DNA from: Polynucleobacter nymphae
GTDB taxonomy: Bacteria; Pseudomonadota; Gammaproteobacteria; Burkholderiales; Burkholderiaceae
DNA: 64,000 bases
Assembly (NCBI RefSeq): GCF_018882155.1
Contig: NZ_JACVPA010000001.1
Location: 806,001 to 870,000, forward strand
Reading direction: 5' to 3'
Part shown: positions 37,901-45,867 of the stretch, one piece after another
Layout of the letters: each line of letters begins with the position of its first letter
Position numbering within the stretch: position 1 is the first letter of the stretch
Position numbers and translations under genes: made by a program
The notes under the pieces: model-generated
What the model saw: the letters and a program-made list of their open reading frames with translations, nothing else
Databases searched by the model: none
Told to the model about the DNA's origin: nothing

Positions 37901-40900
37901 TATGCCAGTAACGTAATTATTGGCATTACCAACATCAGCACCTGAAACAGTCGCTGATGTGATGGAATTAATCGAGTCGCTAAATTTCAACCCACCAGTA
38001 ATGGTAAAGCTGGTTGGGGCAATGGTAGTGGTGCCGTTGTATTCACCAGTTACTTCAACTCCAAGTGGGGCTTTATCAATTTTATAAGTCCGCTGAGTAC
38101 CGGTCACACTGACTGTTTTACCGTCGTTTGAAACCAAGCTAGAAGAAATAATCGGGGTAGCATTTTGAGCTAGATTTGAACTAATGACTCCATCAATGGA
38201 GCTACTAAAGCGTAGATTTGCTAAGGCAACTGTGGTTGAATAGCCAAACCCAGTACCTCCAATAGAAACACTAGCGTTCGTTGCTAACCAAGCATTCGCC
38301 TCAGTAGAGGTGTAGGCTTGTCCATAAACAGCGGAATAATTAGTACCTAGTGAGACGTTATAGACCGCAGTATCATTCGCTCGATAATTAATGAAATTAC
38401 CGCCCGTATAGGCGCTTGCATTCGTAAATACTCCGCCGGCCATTCCATACTGAACATTTCTGCCAACGCTTGCTAATGCTCTGGTTAAGCCTGCTGCATT
38501 CTCTATCGAGCTAGCTAAACCAGAGTTAGCGTTAGGACTTGAGGTCGATAAACCAACCACTCCAGCAGAGTTACTAATAGTACCCAACGCAGTAATAGAT
38601 GATCCACCAGAATTTCCTGCATTCAAATCTTTTCCAGCAGTGACTCTTATTCCACCAGGTGCACTATTAACCAAATTTCCAAGCGCTACATTTCCAGCTG
38701 ACTTTACCTCAATCATCGATGTGCTTGGGGTGCAGCAACTACTATTGTTATTGGTAATTGTCGAGGTGCCTAAAGAAATATCTCCCGCTAAAGATGTAAT
38801 AAATACTCCTAAACCACCTGTAGATGTGATGGAATTATTTCCAGACATCGAAATTGCAGCACCACTACTAGCATTTGAGGCTGTTAAGTAAATAGCCGCT
38901 GCGGAAATTGAGCTATTAACCGCTAAGATATTGCTCGGAAGATTAATTAAAAGGTAGCTTCCTGAATTAATAGCAAAAGTTAATCCTGTTAAAGTTGGCC
39001 CATTGAATGCTCTAGAGCCGTTAACAAGGTCATTCACTGTTCCGATGGTAACGTTTGAAGCGGAGCGCAACTGTAGGATTGCCATACTCGTACCAGCAAT
39101 AGTAGCTATCTGATTGGCGCTATTTCCTAAGTAGATATTTGCATAATTTACAAAGCCCAGGCCGTAACCGTTGGCATTAACAATTCCATTTAAATAGATG
39201 CTTCCTTCACCGTTACCACTACCGGCTCCACCAATGAAAGTCACATTACTTAAATTAACTGCGCCATTAAAATTTGCAGTAGTTGAGCTCGAATTAATCA
39301 ATGCGCCTTTTGCATCCTTACCAAGGCCTTGAATATTTAAGGTGTATCCGTATAAAGTTCGGCCATTGAGATCAATAGTAGGAGCATCTACAGTTGTACC
39401 TGTTACTGGAATCTCAACTATGTTGGTGCCATTACCAAAAGGCTGATCTGAATCTACTCTTAAGGTACCGCCGTAAACAGTGAATGCACCAACATATTGA
39501 TTCCACCCGCTTAATGAAAGTACATTACCGGAGCCGTAAGAATCCAGACTTAAGGAAATAGTTCCGTTGATAGCGCCAGCAATGGTGCTATTTTTGCTAT
39601 TACCTCCAAGCGAAATATTGAGAGATGCCAAAGCACTACCAGCTGAGCCCTTGCCTTGAACTGCCTGGAGATTTAGGGTCCCAATATTATTTAAACCCAA
39701 GCCATTGGAGCTGCCGCCCAATAGTTGCAAAATAACAGCACCACTTCCTCCAGCACCACCAGTGCCAGTGTATGGGCCAGTATTACCGCCACCGCCGCCC
39801 ATTCCAGTATCAGGTCTACCAGGATTTCCATTTCTATCACAGGCAACGCATTGACCTGGCGGAATATTATTCTGTCCATCCTGTCGAGTTGAAGCAATGC
39901 CTCCAAAACCATAATATTGCGGGGCCTGTGGGTAGCTTGTTGCACCGCCGCCGCCGCCGCCACCACCGCCGCCGCCGTAATATAGGGTGCTACCTGTTAT
40001 TTCGGATCTTACGCCATCAGCACCGTTTTTATCGATAGCAGAAAGTGCACCGGCTCTAGCCGATCCACCCATTCCGTAATATTGGTAGTTCACAACACCA
40101 GCGGCACCACCACCCGAACCACCATAAGCAACTGACAGTGGCACAGAACCACCCACCATGGAGGAAACGCCACCAGATCCACCAGTGGTGCTTGCAGTAT
40201 TGCCACCCTGACCGCCTAAACCGACACTAATTGAGTGCGAAGTTGCAGCCAAAGTAACATCGGCGGTAAATACGCCGCCGCCGCCGCCGCCAGTTCCGTA
40301 GACGTTGTTTCCACCCGAAGCAGAACCACCACCACCACCGCCACCCACAATCAAGACAGAACTTAAGGAAGAAAAAGTTGGGGTGTATGTGTAGTTCGAT
40401 GCATTTGAAGAGGTTCCTAGATAAGTTAAGACACCACCGGGAATAATTCCATTTACTGCATTAGGGTCGGTGGGGCTTGAACCAGTAGAACTTTGGCCAA
40501 CTAAGGACCCTTGCAAAACAACAAGTCCATTACTCAAAAGACTCCATTGGCCTTGAGCATATATACCTAAAGCTAGGCCCCCACTAGTCACTCCCGTTAC
40601 CGCAAGGTTATATCCATTGGTATTAAGGGTAGGAGAGCCTAGGATTACCAAATTGCCATTAAAAGTTAGGTTTCCACGAGTATTGATGCTGGCGCCCATC
40701 ACAATGGATGGGGCGGTAAAAGTTAGCGGCGCATTTGCAATTAAGGTATTGGTTGGTGAATTAACAAAAATTGATTGGCTGGCCACATATGACTGACCTC
40801 CTAAAGTAGAAATGCTGGCATATATATAGATCAGATTTCCGGTTAGGCTCAGAGCGCCACCGCCGGTAGCAGCATTAATAGCGGATGTCACATAAATATT

Positions 40901-43768
40901 GCCCTGGCTAATACCATTCAAATCAGCGCCATTAAGAGTTACGCCATTGAAAGTTTTAGTGGGGTCAGAGGTGGAGAGAGATACGGATATGCCCTGATTT
41001 AGGGCGGATTGAATACTTCCTGCTGCAGCTGTGTCAATAGTGTAGTCATACGGATCTAAGAGCCACATACCACCCCGACCGGCATTAATTGAAGCTAATT
41101 GAGTAACGGTTCCGCCAGAGGTTTCGATGAGACCGCCGCCAGTGGAATCGGCTCCATCAGTCTGGCTAGCATTGAGAATGGTTGCGGCATCAAGAGTGGT
41201 CGACTGGGAGAAAGGTATCGATTTACCTGCCGAGTCGTAACCCACCATGATGGAGCCACCCTTAGTAAATCCGGTGGCTTCTAGAGTAGAGCTATGAATA
41301 GTGGTGTCATTGGCTGCGGATACCCCTAAGCTGCCACCCCGCCCTGTTCCACCATTTGTCTGGATTAGAGAGTTACTTAATAGTAGGTTTCCGGCTGATG
41401 TGATCAAACGAATAGATCCGCCATCGGTAGTACCATTCGCCGAAATCGTAGCTGTATTGATATTAAAGTCGTTCGCTGCAGTCAAAGCGATGATTCCGCC
41501 TGGGCCATTATTTCCATTTGCCTGGATCAAACTACCACTTCCTTGGGTAATTTGAGCGTTGCTTTGGCTTGGTGCAAGGAGGTTAATTTGGGCTGCTGAG
41601 GCAGAAATGGATCCCCCAAAAGTACCGTTTGCCAGGATTTGTGCAGTCGCAGAAATCGTGATTGAGTCTGTCCCCGTGAGGGTAATTTGATTGGTTGCGG
41701 TGCTGGTATAGCTCGATTGATTAGCTGCAGTGGTGGAATAAACCTGGTCTAAATTGATACTTGCTTGGTTAGCTGCTGCTAAATAATGAGGCAAATCTTC
41801 CTGACGAATCAGGGTGCCGTTGTAAGAAATAGTGTTACTTGAGCTATTCGAATTGGTGGAATTTGCCTGATTTGTGCCTACCTGCAGACCGCCACTGACA
41901 TAAATTGCACTCGCTAAAAGCTGGATTGCACTACCCAAATTGCTGCTATTTCCGGCATTAATATTGCCGTAGCTATAGACAGCTTGAGCCTGAACCGTGA
42001 CCTGATTGGCATTAATCGTGCTACCTACATTCAGGTAAGCGATCGAACTATTAATAATGACATTGAGATTTTGACCTGAAATATCCGCATTGAGGTTAAA
42101 GATTCCGGATGAAGTGAGAGTCAAAGTAGTCAGACTTCCAGACTCTTTGAGGATATTTGCACCGCTAGCAATAGTCAGGCTACCGCTTCCGTTCTGGGTG
42201 CAGGCACCCAGAGATGGGCAAACATTACCGTTTACGGCGATGCTCACATTGTTATTTGTGAGAGCTGCAGAGATGACGCTAGCAGCAGAACTATCAATAG
42301 TGAGGTCAATTGGATCCAAGAACCACAATCCAGACTTGCCTTTTGGAGCAGCGGTAGTGACAGAAAGGTTCTTGCCAAGGACTACACTGCCAGCCGAGCT
42401 AGTCTCAACCATGCCGCCGTTACCGTTCAAATAGCCACCAACTGCTGATAGAACACCATTCACTACAGTTTTGACTTGTGACCAAATCACGATCGAACCA
42501 CCATTACCTTGGGTAATAGCTGAAGTATTGACGCTAGCGGCCTCTTCCACAGTAACTGTCTTAGCCTGTTGGTTTGCAGCTTGAGGATTGCTTGCCAAAA
42601 TTTGGGTTGCTGTTTGTGCGCTAGCGGTATTTGCTGGGGTTGCTACAGCCACGTTAGTCGCCAATGTTCTGCCCACACCCACTTCAATTGTTCCACCACC
42701 CGCTTTACCGGTAGCCGTTGTTTTGGAATTTGCTGCCAGGGTGATGTTTTCACCAACGATGTTAATTTGACCACCAGTGCTGTTAGCCCCATTACCGTTG
42801 GCAGAAACCGTACCAGCCTGGTTCACAGTAGAGGCCACGATATCGATGACGCCACCGTTATCCACAATCGCATTGGCTGCAATTCGACCGGTATTCTGAA
42901 TCAGGGAGCTCATGAGCTCACGAGCAGTTCCCGCAGCGAGGACCACTAAACCGCCGTTGGTCTCGATTACCCGCTTATTTTCGATCAGGCCTTTGTAGGT
43001 AGCCACATCAACCGAAACTCGAATTAACTGAGTACCACGAAAATCCAAGGTGATTTTTTCACCACTGGCCAGTGCAATCGTACTGCCGGCACCTTTTCTG
43101 GCGAGCAAATAACCTTCATTGCGCACTTCAGGCGCCAATAAAGCGATGTAGCCATTCGGATCAGTTGCAACAATTTTGCCTTCGTTAACAATTTTGCCTT
43201 GGCCATTTCCAGCAAAAGTGCTTCTGCCTTCCATGAAATCTTTGTTATTAATATCTAGGGTACTTGCAACAACACCTGCGGCATGCACTTCAGCACCTTT
43301 ACCAAAGTTCACGCCATTTGGATTGACCAACATGACTTGGCCGTTTGCCCGAATGGCACCCTCAACAATTGAAGGACTAGCGGAGGTCACTCGGTTGAGT
43401 GTTACCGCACCACTATTTGGCTGATTAAAATTCACTGTGGCATTTTGGCCGACGTTAAAAGTATTCCAATTAATGACCGCACGTTGTGAGGTTTGATTAA
43501 TGTTCATCGTGGCGCTAGTGGCCGTTTGACTCGAAGTAATAGTTGCCGAACCAGCAACCACTTTTCCACCAGTAGGCAAAGTATTTACAGCAATTTTATT
43601 TTGAGCAAAAGCACTTTGCGAGGCGAGCACAAAAAAACAGGTGAAAGCACATGCTTTACCTATTGGATTCAGTTTAAAAACAAACTGATGACCTAAACGA
43701 AAAATAGAAAGGCGCGACCTTCCTGTGGTTTTCGAGCGCAGACAAACTCCCAATTCCGGAATATTCAA
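31976..43768 (-). CDS. giant two-partner-secretion exoprotein (TpsA, filamentous-haemagglutinin type adhesin)
   Basis: A 3,930-residue secreted protein. It has an extended signal peptide with a cut near residue 55 (SAFA/Q), then a TPS haemagglutination domain (about 60-300) with the NPNGVNFG motif. Two WFLDP/WLLDP segments lie near residues 482 and 902. A glycine-rich block is at about 1137-1360. A long YDG/MBG-type repeat array runs from about 1890 to 3150. The tail is charged and Lys-rich. There is no C-terminal toxin domain or immunity gene, so it looks like an adhesin or matrix protein. The start is a TTG (43768) without a clear ribosome binding site; an in-frame stop lies upstream and no ATG precedes residue 55. 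It follows its TpsB transporter by 113 bp. Confidence 0.93.
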   Translation of the reverse strand: MNIPELGVCLRSKTTGRSRLSIFRLGHQFVFKLNPIGKACAFTCFFVLASQSAFAQNKIAVNTLPTGGKVVAGSATITSSQTATSATMNINQTSQRAVINWNTFNVGQNATVNFNQPNSGAVTLNRVTSASPSIVEGAIRANGQVMLVNPNGVNFGKGAEVHAAGVVASTLDINNKDFMEGRSTFAGNGQGKIVNEGKIVATDPNGYIALLAPEVRNEGYLLARKGAGSTIALASGEKITLDFRGTQLIRVSVDVATYKGLIENKRVIETNGGLVVLAAGTARELMSSLIQNTGRIAANAIVDNGGVIDIVASTVNQAGTVSANGNGANSTGGQINIVGENITLAANSKTTATGKAGGGTIEVGVGRTLATNVAVATPANTASAQTATQILASNPQAANQQAKTVTVEEAASVNTSAITQGNGGSIVIWSQVKTVVNGVLSAVGGYLNGNGGMVETSSAGSVVLGKNLSVTTAAPKGKSGLWFLDPIDLTIDSSAASVISAALTNNNVSIAVNGNVCPSLGACTQNGSGSLTIASGANILKESGSLTTLTLTSSGIFNLNADISGQNLNVIINSSIAYLNVGSTINANQVTVQAQAVYSYGNINAGNSSNLGSAIQLLASAIYVSGGLQVGTNQANSTNSNSSSNTISYNGTLIRQEDLPHYLAAANQASINLDQVYSTTAANQSSYTSTATNQITLTGTDSITISATAQILANGTFGGSISASAAQINLLAPSQSNAQITQGSGSLIQANGNNGPGGIIALTAANDFNINTATISANGTTDGGSIRLITSAGNLLLSNSLIQTNGGTGRGGSLGVSAANDTTIHSSTLEATGFTKGGSIMVGYDSAGKSIPFSQSTTLDAATILNASQTDGADSTGGGLIETSGGTVTQLASINAGRGGMWLLDPYDYTIDTAAAGSIQSALNQGISVSLSTSDPTKTFNGVTLNGADLNGISQGNIYVTSAINAATGGGALSLTGNLIYIYASISTLGGQSYVASQSIFVNSPTNTLIANAPLTFTAPSIVMGASINTRGNLTFNGNLVILGSPTLNTNGYNLAVTGVTSGGLALGIYAQGQWSLLSNGLVVLQGSLVGQSSTGSSPTDPNAVNGIIPGGVLTYLGTSSNASNYTYTPTFSSLSSVLIVGGGGGGGSASGGNNVYGTGGGGGGVFTADVTLAATSHSISVGLGGQGGNTASTTGGSGGVSSMVGGSVPLSVAYGGSGGGAAGVVNYQYYGMGGSARAGALSAIDKNGADGVRSEITGSTLYYGGGGGGGGGGGATSYPQAPQYYGFGGIASTRQDGQNNIPPGQCVACDRNGNPGRPDTGMGGGGGNTGPYTGTGGAGGSGAVILQLLGGSSNGLGLNNIGTLNLQAVQGKGSAGSALASLNISLGGNSKNSTIAGAINGTISLSLDSYGSGNVLSLSGWNQYVGAFTVYGGTLRVDSDQPFGNGTNIVEIPVTGTTVDAPTIDLNGRTLYGYTLNIQGLGKDAKGALINSSSTTANFNGAVNLSNVTFIGGAGSGNGEGSIYLNGIVNANGYGLGFVNYANIYLGNSANQIATIAGTSMAILQLRSASNVTIGTVNDLVNGSRAFNGPTLTGLTFAINSGSYLLINLPSNILAVNSSISAAAIYLTASNASSGAAISMSGNNSITSTGGLGVFITSLAGDISLGTSTITNNNSSCCTPSTSMIEVKSAGNVALGNLVNSAPGGIRVTAGKDLNAGNSGGSSITALGTISNSAGVVGLSTSSPNANSGLASSIENAAGLTRALASVGRNVQYGMAGGVFTNASAYTGGNFINYRANDTAVYNVSLGTNYSAVYGQAYTSTEANAWLATNASVSIGGTGFGYSTTVALANLRFSSSIDGVISSNLAQNATPIISSSLVSNDGKTVSVTGTQRTYKIDKAPLGVEVTGEYNGTTTIAPTSFTITGGLKFSDSINSITSATVSGADVGNANNYVTGITIGSGSASMNNYQLNIYGRYNGPDPSLQSAATVTPKNVTISGAIANNKYYDGNITATFNLDSATIVGKVVGDALGISMAGSFANQNASPNDIAVTPVAALTGDKAINYNLIQPTGFTAKINPKYLNLSATKVFDGTTNLDGFINFNNSLIGNETLNYTAAANSRNVNDARYISSLTLSDGLNGGKASNYAAPTLNSQYTWNNVSITKAPLGVTLTGSYNSTYNFATVPNVYGLGIGDTIESISSATFAYKNVADNARNYVTAITIGSGTASMSNYTLNAVRTDTAPNNNLLNTANLIKMNVSITGGTASNKVYDGTTAAVVSGTAQGIILGDDAQMVLTTGDFANANVGTRIMVTPTGYLTGGAAGNYNLLNYVPGGLWANITPAPLGISISATYSGSNVFANSNFGVAGMVNNETITGLGQVTLANANVSANGSNYVTAFTITGGTALASNYIINPGYFGTPGPTNNMATVNARVLTLSAAKVYDGSTNLTGAVTLGNLVGNQTLTYAAATANSPNVVGASYINAITIGDGTNGGLASNYTYLPLTAVTAPLTITPKAVTLSATKVYDGTTSLAGAVTITGLVGNQTLNYTATANSANVVGASYISAINLADGTLGGIASNYALPTLSAAYAPASITAKSLNLSATRPYDGTTSLTGAVTINGLVGNETLNYSGATANSANVVGASYISAITIADGTNGGLASNYLAPTLNSAYTYNNVAIAAKLLTLTFGSASKVYDGTTTISSPVTIGGLIGNETLNYSGVTAFSANVTTANNYIAAITLANGSNGGVVSNYVLPVLNATTAPITISARPLTITPSAQTKVYGEVLASTSNSDDGTNTATQTVNYLNGVATNSYQGFSVAGWVGSNPVSTVTLSSTGALATSGITTGSNIYSITASGAAGTGLGNYSIQYESNNYSTLTVTPRPLYVTVANASMSYGAAALPNFTSTVNGLVNGDQANVTLATTASPYNRSAGSASNVGSYAITANSVSNANYSLVTTNGSLTVTPITLTVSANTQGGPGSPIIYGTPTVLSQGSDALSSIGLVNGDSISGATITYNNSQNVSGASAAGAYTGGLQISNARGTGLSNYTILYQPGNLIISKALLTITPVNDAKLIGQLDALGYNGLLYSGFKNGETSTALDLTNATITRSNAGVESVGTYTGVLQVTGINSANYGITYAPGNYTIIGAGQLLVRINSGMLEYGSAPTNIVSTAAYVPTSVINPGPNSAVQLSSTVNFANLASTGIATVTDGTSSMNVNLAIANPVYSTSGALAVGAYNLISTPQTVPNGNFTGLFNSAIAVSGVSVTPKTLSFANFNVSGISKVYDGNTSMSTGFAAGNIVFIARDLVSTTAKGSYVDRNVGTNKAYTIGVTFDGVDAPNYVMSGGGIYVADGGNQTDHGPANGVITLLNSVTYVGSTTGGSWSDPNSWRVSNGTALGAIPDLANVANVIVPIATSVVYDSGVVGPVRTNIANAGNVTFNLGSPDTIDMNIAGTGTVTVAGTGAITLAGVNSYSGNTIVNNGATLIAGVANALGSSAIQGLGGSFGVSPGVVLSQLTTSGSLKIISDITTNGNQTYGDVAISKVGVTSLISNLGNIVFNGLLDGNQSKSNSLLVQTPNGTVTFNKSVGSVLPLNVLEVDSQATFINADVLTADQQNYCGIGGCYTPITPAQLSENYCGGGGDCYSKNTSTLAYNLVAAKTNGDYVKSAAVGQVFIGDTGQVGFLYNTYSAYSTSVFNSAPVLFQNNPVFARTLISRDPMVNFGSYVSDASANATHTMQVAAIQTPGVASPTVQLNGSGKTQNTSALYSLSALTQSVGTTNTLTGLIKTAAKSVLETFKNISLGSGTIGLSDVTVITPTLNVAVPVITGLNAAGASITVNTANLNGRSINAITGAKAFTPYNPPANTAGTTATVSSSRNSFIMSSVSQQTKLERKYSVEASVDVGDIETDDRPADKEKDEEERKKKNNGKAS
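35468..36478 (-). repeat. four tandem YDG-type repeat units of about 84 codons in TpsA
   Basis: Residues 2431-2767 consist of four consecutive units of 81-87 residues, each with the order (T/S)LSA-KVYDGTT, a GLVGN(Q/E)TLNY block, an ANVVGASYI segment and a GG-ASNY end. The DNA repeats at about 250-255 bp spacing. More diverged YDG-type units extend on both sides (38.1-36.5 kb) and MBG-type units follow (35.4-34.3 kb). Confidence 0.85.
39943..39978 (-). repeat. in-frame GGN (CCG/CCA) trinucleotide tract coding polyglycine in TpsA
   Basis: A run of CCG and CCA triplets on the plus strand codes about eleven consecutive glycines in the adhesin. Slippage in whole triplets would alter length without breaking the frame. 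Confidence 0.85.
40273..40291 (-). repeat. second GGN trinucleotide tract in TpsA
   Basis: A run of CCG triplets codes about six glycines in the glycine-rich block. A third, mixed CCA/CCG run lies near 40328-40350 and codes the VGGGGGGG segment. Confidence 0.8.
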
Positions 43769-43820
43769 TCTTATATAAAAATTAGAACAATTTCAGGGGG
43801 GAATGCGTCTTTTTAGAGAT

Positions 43821-43843
43821 TTTTGCCAAATTTATTGGCAAAA
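43821..43843. other. stem-loop in the tpsB-tpsA intergenic gap
   Basis: A perfect 9-bp inverted repeat TTTTGCCAA/TTGGCAAAA with a 5-base loop lies between tpsB and tpsA. It has no T run after it on the minus strand, so it is not a standard terminator; it may be an mRNA processing or stabilising hairpin. Confidence 0.6.
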
Positions 43844-43853
43844 ACAAAGAAAC

Positions 43854-43870
43854 TCACCAAATTAAGGTGA
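43854..43870 (-). other. small stem-loop after tpsB
   Basis: On the minus strand TCACC pairs with GGTGA over a 7-base loop and is followed by a T-rich stretch (GTTTCTTTGTTTTT). It starts 11 bp after the tpsB stop and could act as a weak terminator that lowers tpsA transcription. Confidence 0.45.
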
Positions 43871-43881
43871 TTGTATTAGCT

Positions 43882-45645
43882 CTAGAGCCTATAGCTTGCG
43901 GTGACCCAAGCTCTTGGGGAGGTATTTGTTGATTCGACGTTGACTGCGTTTCCGGTGTTGCTATACAAAGGATTGCTACCCACTTTCCAGGCAACCATAC
44001 CACCTAGAGTCCACTTTTCATATTCCCATTTCACACTAAAACCTGCACCCATTAATGAATAAGTATTCGATGCATTAGTCAGACCCTTAAGGGCCAAGTA
44101 AGTGTTGTAATCTTTATATTGCTGCACTAAACCGCCATCAAAAAAGAGGCTGGTTTGCAATGTTTCAGAAAAGTTATGTCGTAATTCCACAGTACCTATA
44201 CCACCCTGCGCGCCCGGACTTTGTGCAACTGGATAAGCGCGCACGCCGCTCGGTCCGCCCAAATAAAATTGCTCTGCAGAGTTCAAATTACCTGAGGCAA
44301 ATTGACCTTGAACAGAAACATAGAAAGTAGTCTCGCCATCATTAAGTACTTGCTGATTACGTGCCAGACTAAAGTTCAGCTTACTAAACGCATTTGGGGT
44401 ATATAGATTGCCATTGATGGTGCTATAGGTTGCTGGACTACTAGACTGAATATCCAGCTGTCCAAAAGTGACCATGACAGAACCGTTTGAGATGCCGCCG
44501 CCCAAAAAGTTATCAGCATGATTACCGACTAAGCTAGCAGATAAATCCCGAATCTTGTACTGACTAGCCACAGAGTCATTTGAAATATTGTTATTCAAAT
44601 ACGTCTTATAGTCATAGCCAAGCGAGGCATTGATATTGGTTTTGGGTCCCCGCCAAACAGGGTAGGCTAAATTCACACCCTGAGTTGCGGCTTGGCCATA
44701 GTTACCGTTGTAAGTGTAATTACTCACATTGCGGTAATTCAGATAAGTACTATTAAATCCAACCCGCAGACCATTAGGCATTACCGGCAAAGAGTAATTA
44801 ACCTGCCCGTACTGAGAGCCCTGGGCAAAAATACCAGCCACACTCAAAATGTCGCCAATTCCTAAAGGTTGCAGCAAGTCAGCTGAAACCACTCCCTGGC
44901 CTTGACCCGTAGTTCGGCTACCGTAGTTATTCACATCTAACTTGGCGTTCCACATCTCGGTGGGCTGGGTGAGATTAATGCGGGCATTGATCTCACCATC
45001 TTGATCCCCTTTTTCGAGATCACTATTGGCAACGACTCCAGGCACCTCATTCAAAATCATGAGCGCTCGTTCTAAATTATCGTTATCGAGCAATTCGCCG
45101 ATAGGGTTGTAGTAGGTAATGTACTGGGCAGCCTTATCTTTACTAAAGACAATCGGCCCCTCAGGCGTATCGACACTGAGCTTACCCAGCTTGGCTTCGG
45201 TTATCAATATTTTGACTATGCCATCCACTACCCGTTGAGGTGGAATGATGGCTTGAACAATGATGCCCTGAGCACGGTAGAGATCAACCACTTCATCGCA
45301 AGCCTTTTGTAAATCTTTAAAACTCACCCTTTGATCTACCCAATCTACTAAAGCATCTTGTACTTTTTCCTGAGGCACCGCCTTCACGCCCTCAATGACA
45401 AACCCCTTGACCACAAAAGTAGGCCCAGATTCCTTAGAGCCCGAAGGAGAATGTTGGTCTGGCATTGATAGCTCTGGTAGTGGCGCAGCACTTGGTGATG
45501 GCAACTGTTGACGTAATTCTTGTTGCAGCGCGCCCGCATCTGGACCTTGAGCAAACACCCAAGATGATTGCCCAAGCATTGCCAAAACCGAAACGGCTGC
45601 GATTGCTTGGTAGATTACTTGATGCGTAGTGCGTTGAAAATTCAT
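43882..45645 (-). CDS. two-partner-secretion outer-membrane transporter (TpsB, ShlB/FhaC/HecB family)
   Basis: Outer-membrane beta-barrel that secretes TpsA. A signal peptide (about 32 residues, ending VFAQ) is followed by a Pro-rich region, POTRA domains (residues about 75-230, with FVVKGFVIEGVKAVP and GIIVQAIIPPQRVVDG), and a 16-strand barrel. The conserved loop motif VRAYP (equivalent to VRGY) is near residue 460. The last residue is Leu, not the usual Phe. Length of 587 residues is normal. It is the first gene of the tpsB-tpsA pair. Confidence 0.94.
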   Translation of the reverse strand: MNFQRTTHQVIYQAIAAVSVLAMLGQSSWVFAQGPDAGALQQELRQQLPSPSAAPLPELSMPDQHSPSGSKESGPTFVVKGFVIEGVKAVPQEKVQDALVDWVDQRVSFKDLQKACDEVVDLYRAQGIIVQAIIPPQRVVDGIVKILITEAKLGKLSVDTPEGPIVFSKDKAAQYITYYNPIGELLDNDNLERALMILNEVPGVVANSDLEKGDQDGEINARINLTQPTEMWNAKLDVNNYGSRTTGQGQGVVSADLLQPLGIGDILSVAGIFAQGSQYGQVNYSLPVMPNGLRVGFNSTYLNYRNVSNYTYNGNYGQAATQGVNLAYPVWRGPKTNINASLGYDYKTYLNNNISNDSVASQYKIRDLSASLVGNHADNFLGGGISNGSVMVTFGQLDIQSSSPATYSTINGNLYTPNAFSKLNFSLARNQQVLNDGETTFYVSVQGQFASGNLNSAEQFYLGGPSGVRAYPVAQSPGAQGGIGTVELRHNFSETLQTSLFFDGGLVQQYKDYNTYLALKGLTNASNTYSLMGAGFSVKWEYEKWTLGGMVAWKVGSNPLYSNTGNAVNVESTNTSPRAWVTASYRL

Positions 45646-45673
45646 GAAAGGGCTCTAAAAGCGTTGGTAAATA

Positions 45674-45704
45674 TTTATATTTTTTAACACGAAGATTCTA
45701 TCAA
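45674..45704 (-). promoter_or_regulatory. possible promoter of tpsB
   Basis: On the minus strand TTGATA and TATAAA are separated by 19 bp in an AT-rich stretch, about 30 bp before the tpsB ATG. The spacing is longer than ideal, so this is tentative. Confidence 0.3.
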
Positions 45705-45867
45705 AAATCGCTATTTTTTATTGAGTGGGCTATCTGCCTGGAGCGCATTAGCCCGCTCAAGCACTATATAGATAGCTCAAGCCATGTTCTTGGGTCGTTT
45801 GATTTGAGCTTTACCCTATCGAATTGACCCCTAATTTGCTATCCTGAAGATTCAATTAAGGATAAAT

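Noticed and set aside
40000..40040. Plus-strand reading frames across the glycine-rich part of tpsA
   Set aside because: They are Arg/His-rich products of the GGN triplets read on the other strand, without starts or domains that support a gene.
31976..43768. Contact-dependent inhibition system (CdiA/CdiB)
   Set aside because: The TpsA protein ends in a short charged tail with no VENN-type motif or toxin domain, and no small immunity gene follows; the next gene is tonB.
43821..43843. Rho-independent terminator between tpsB and tpsA
   Set aside because: The 9-bp stem is not followed by a T run on the coding (minus) strand, so I list it only as a stem-loop.
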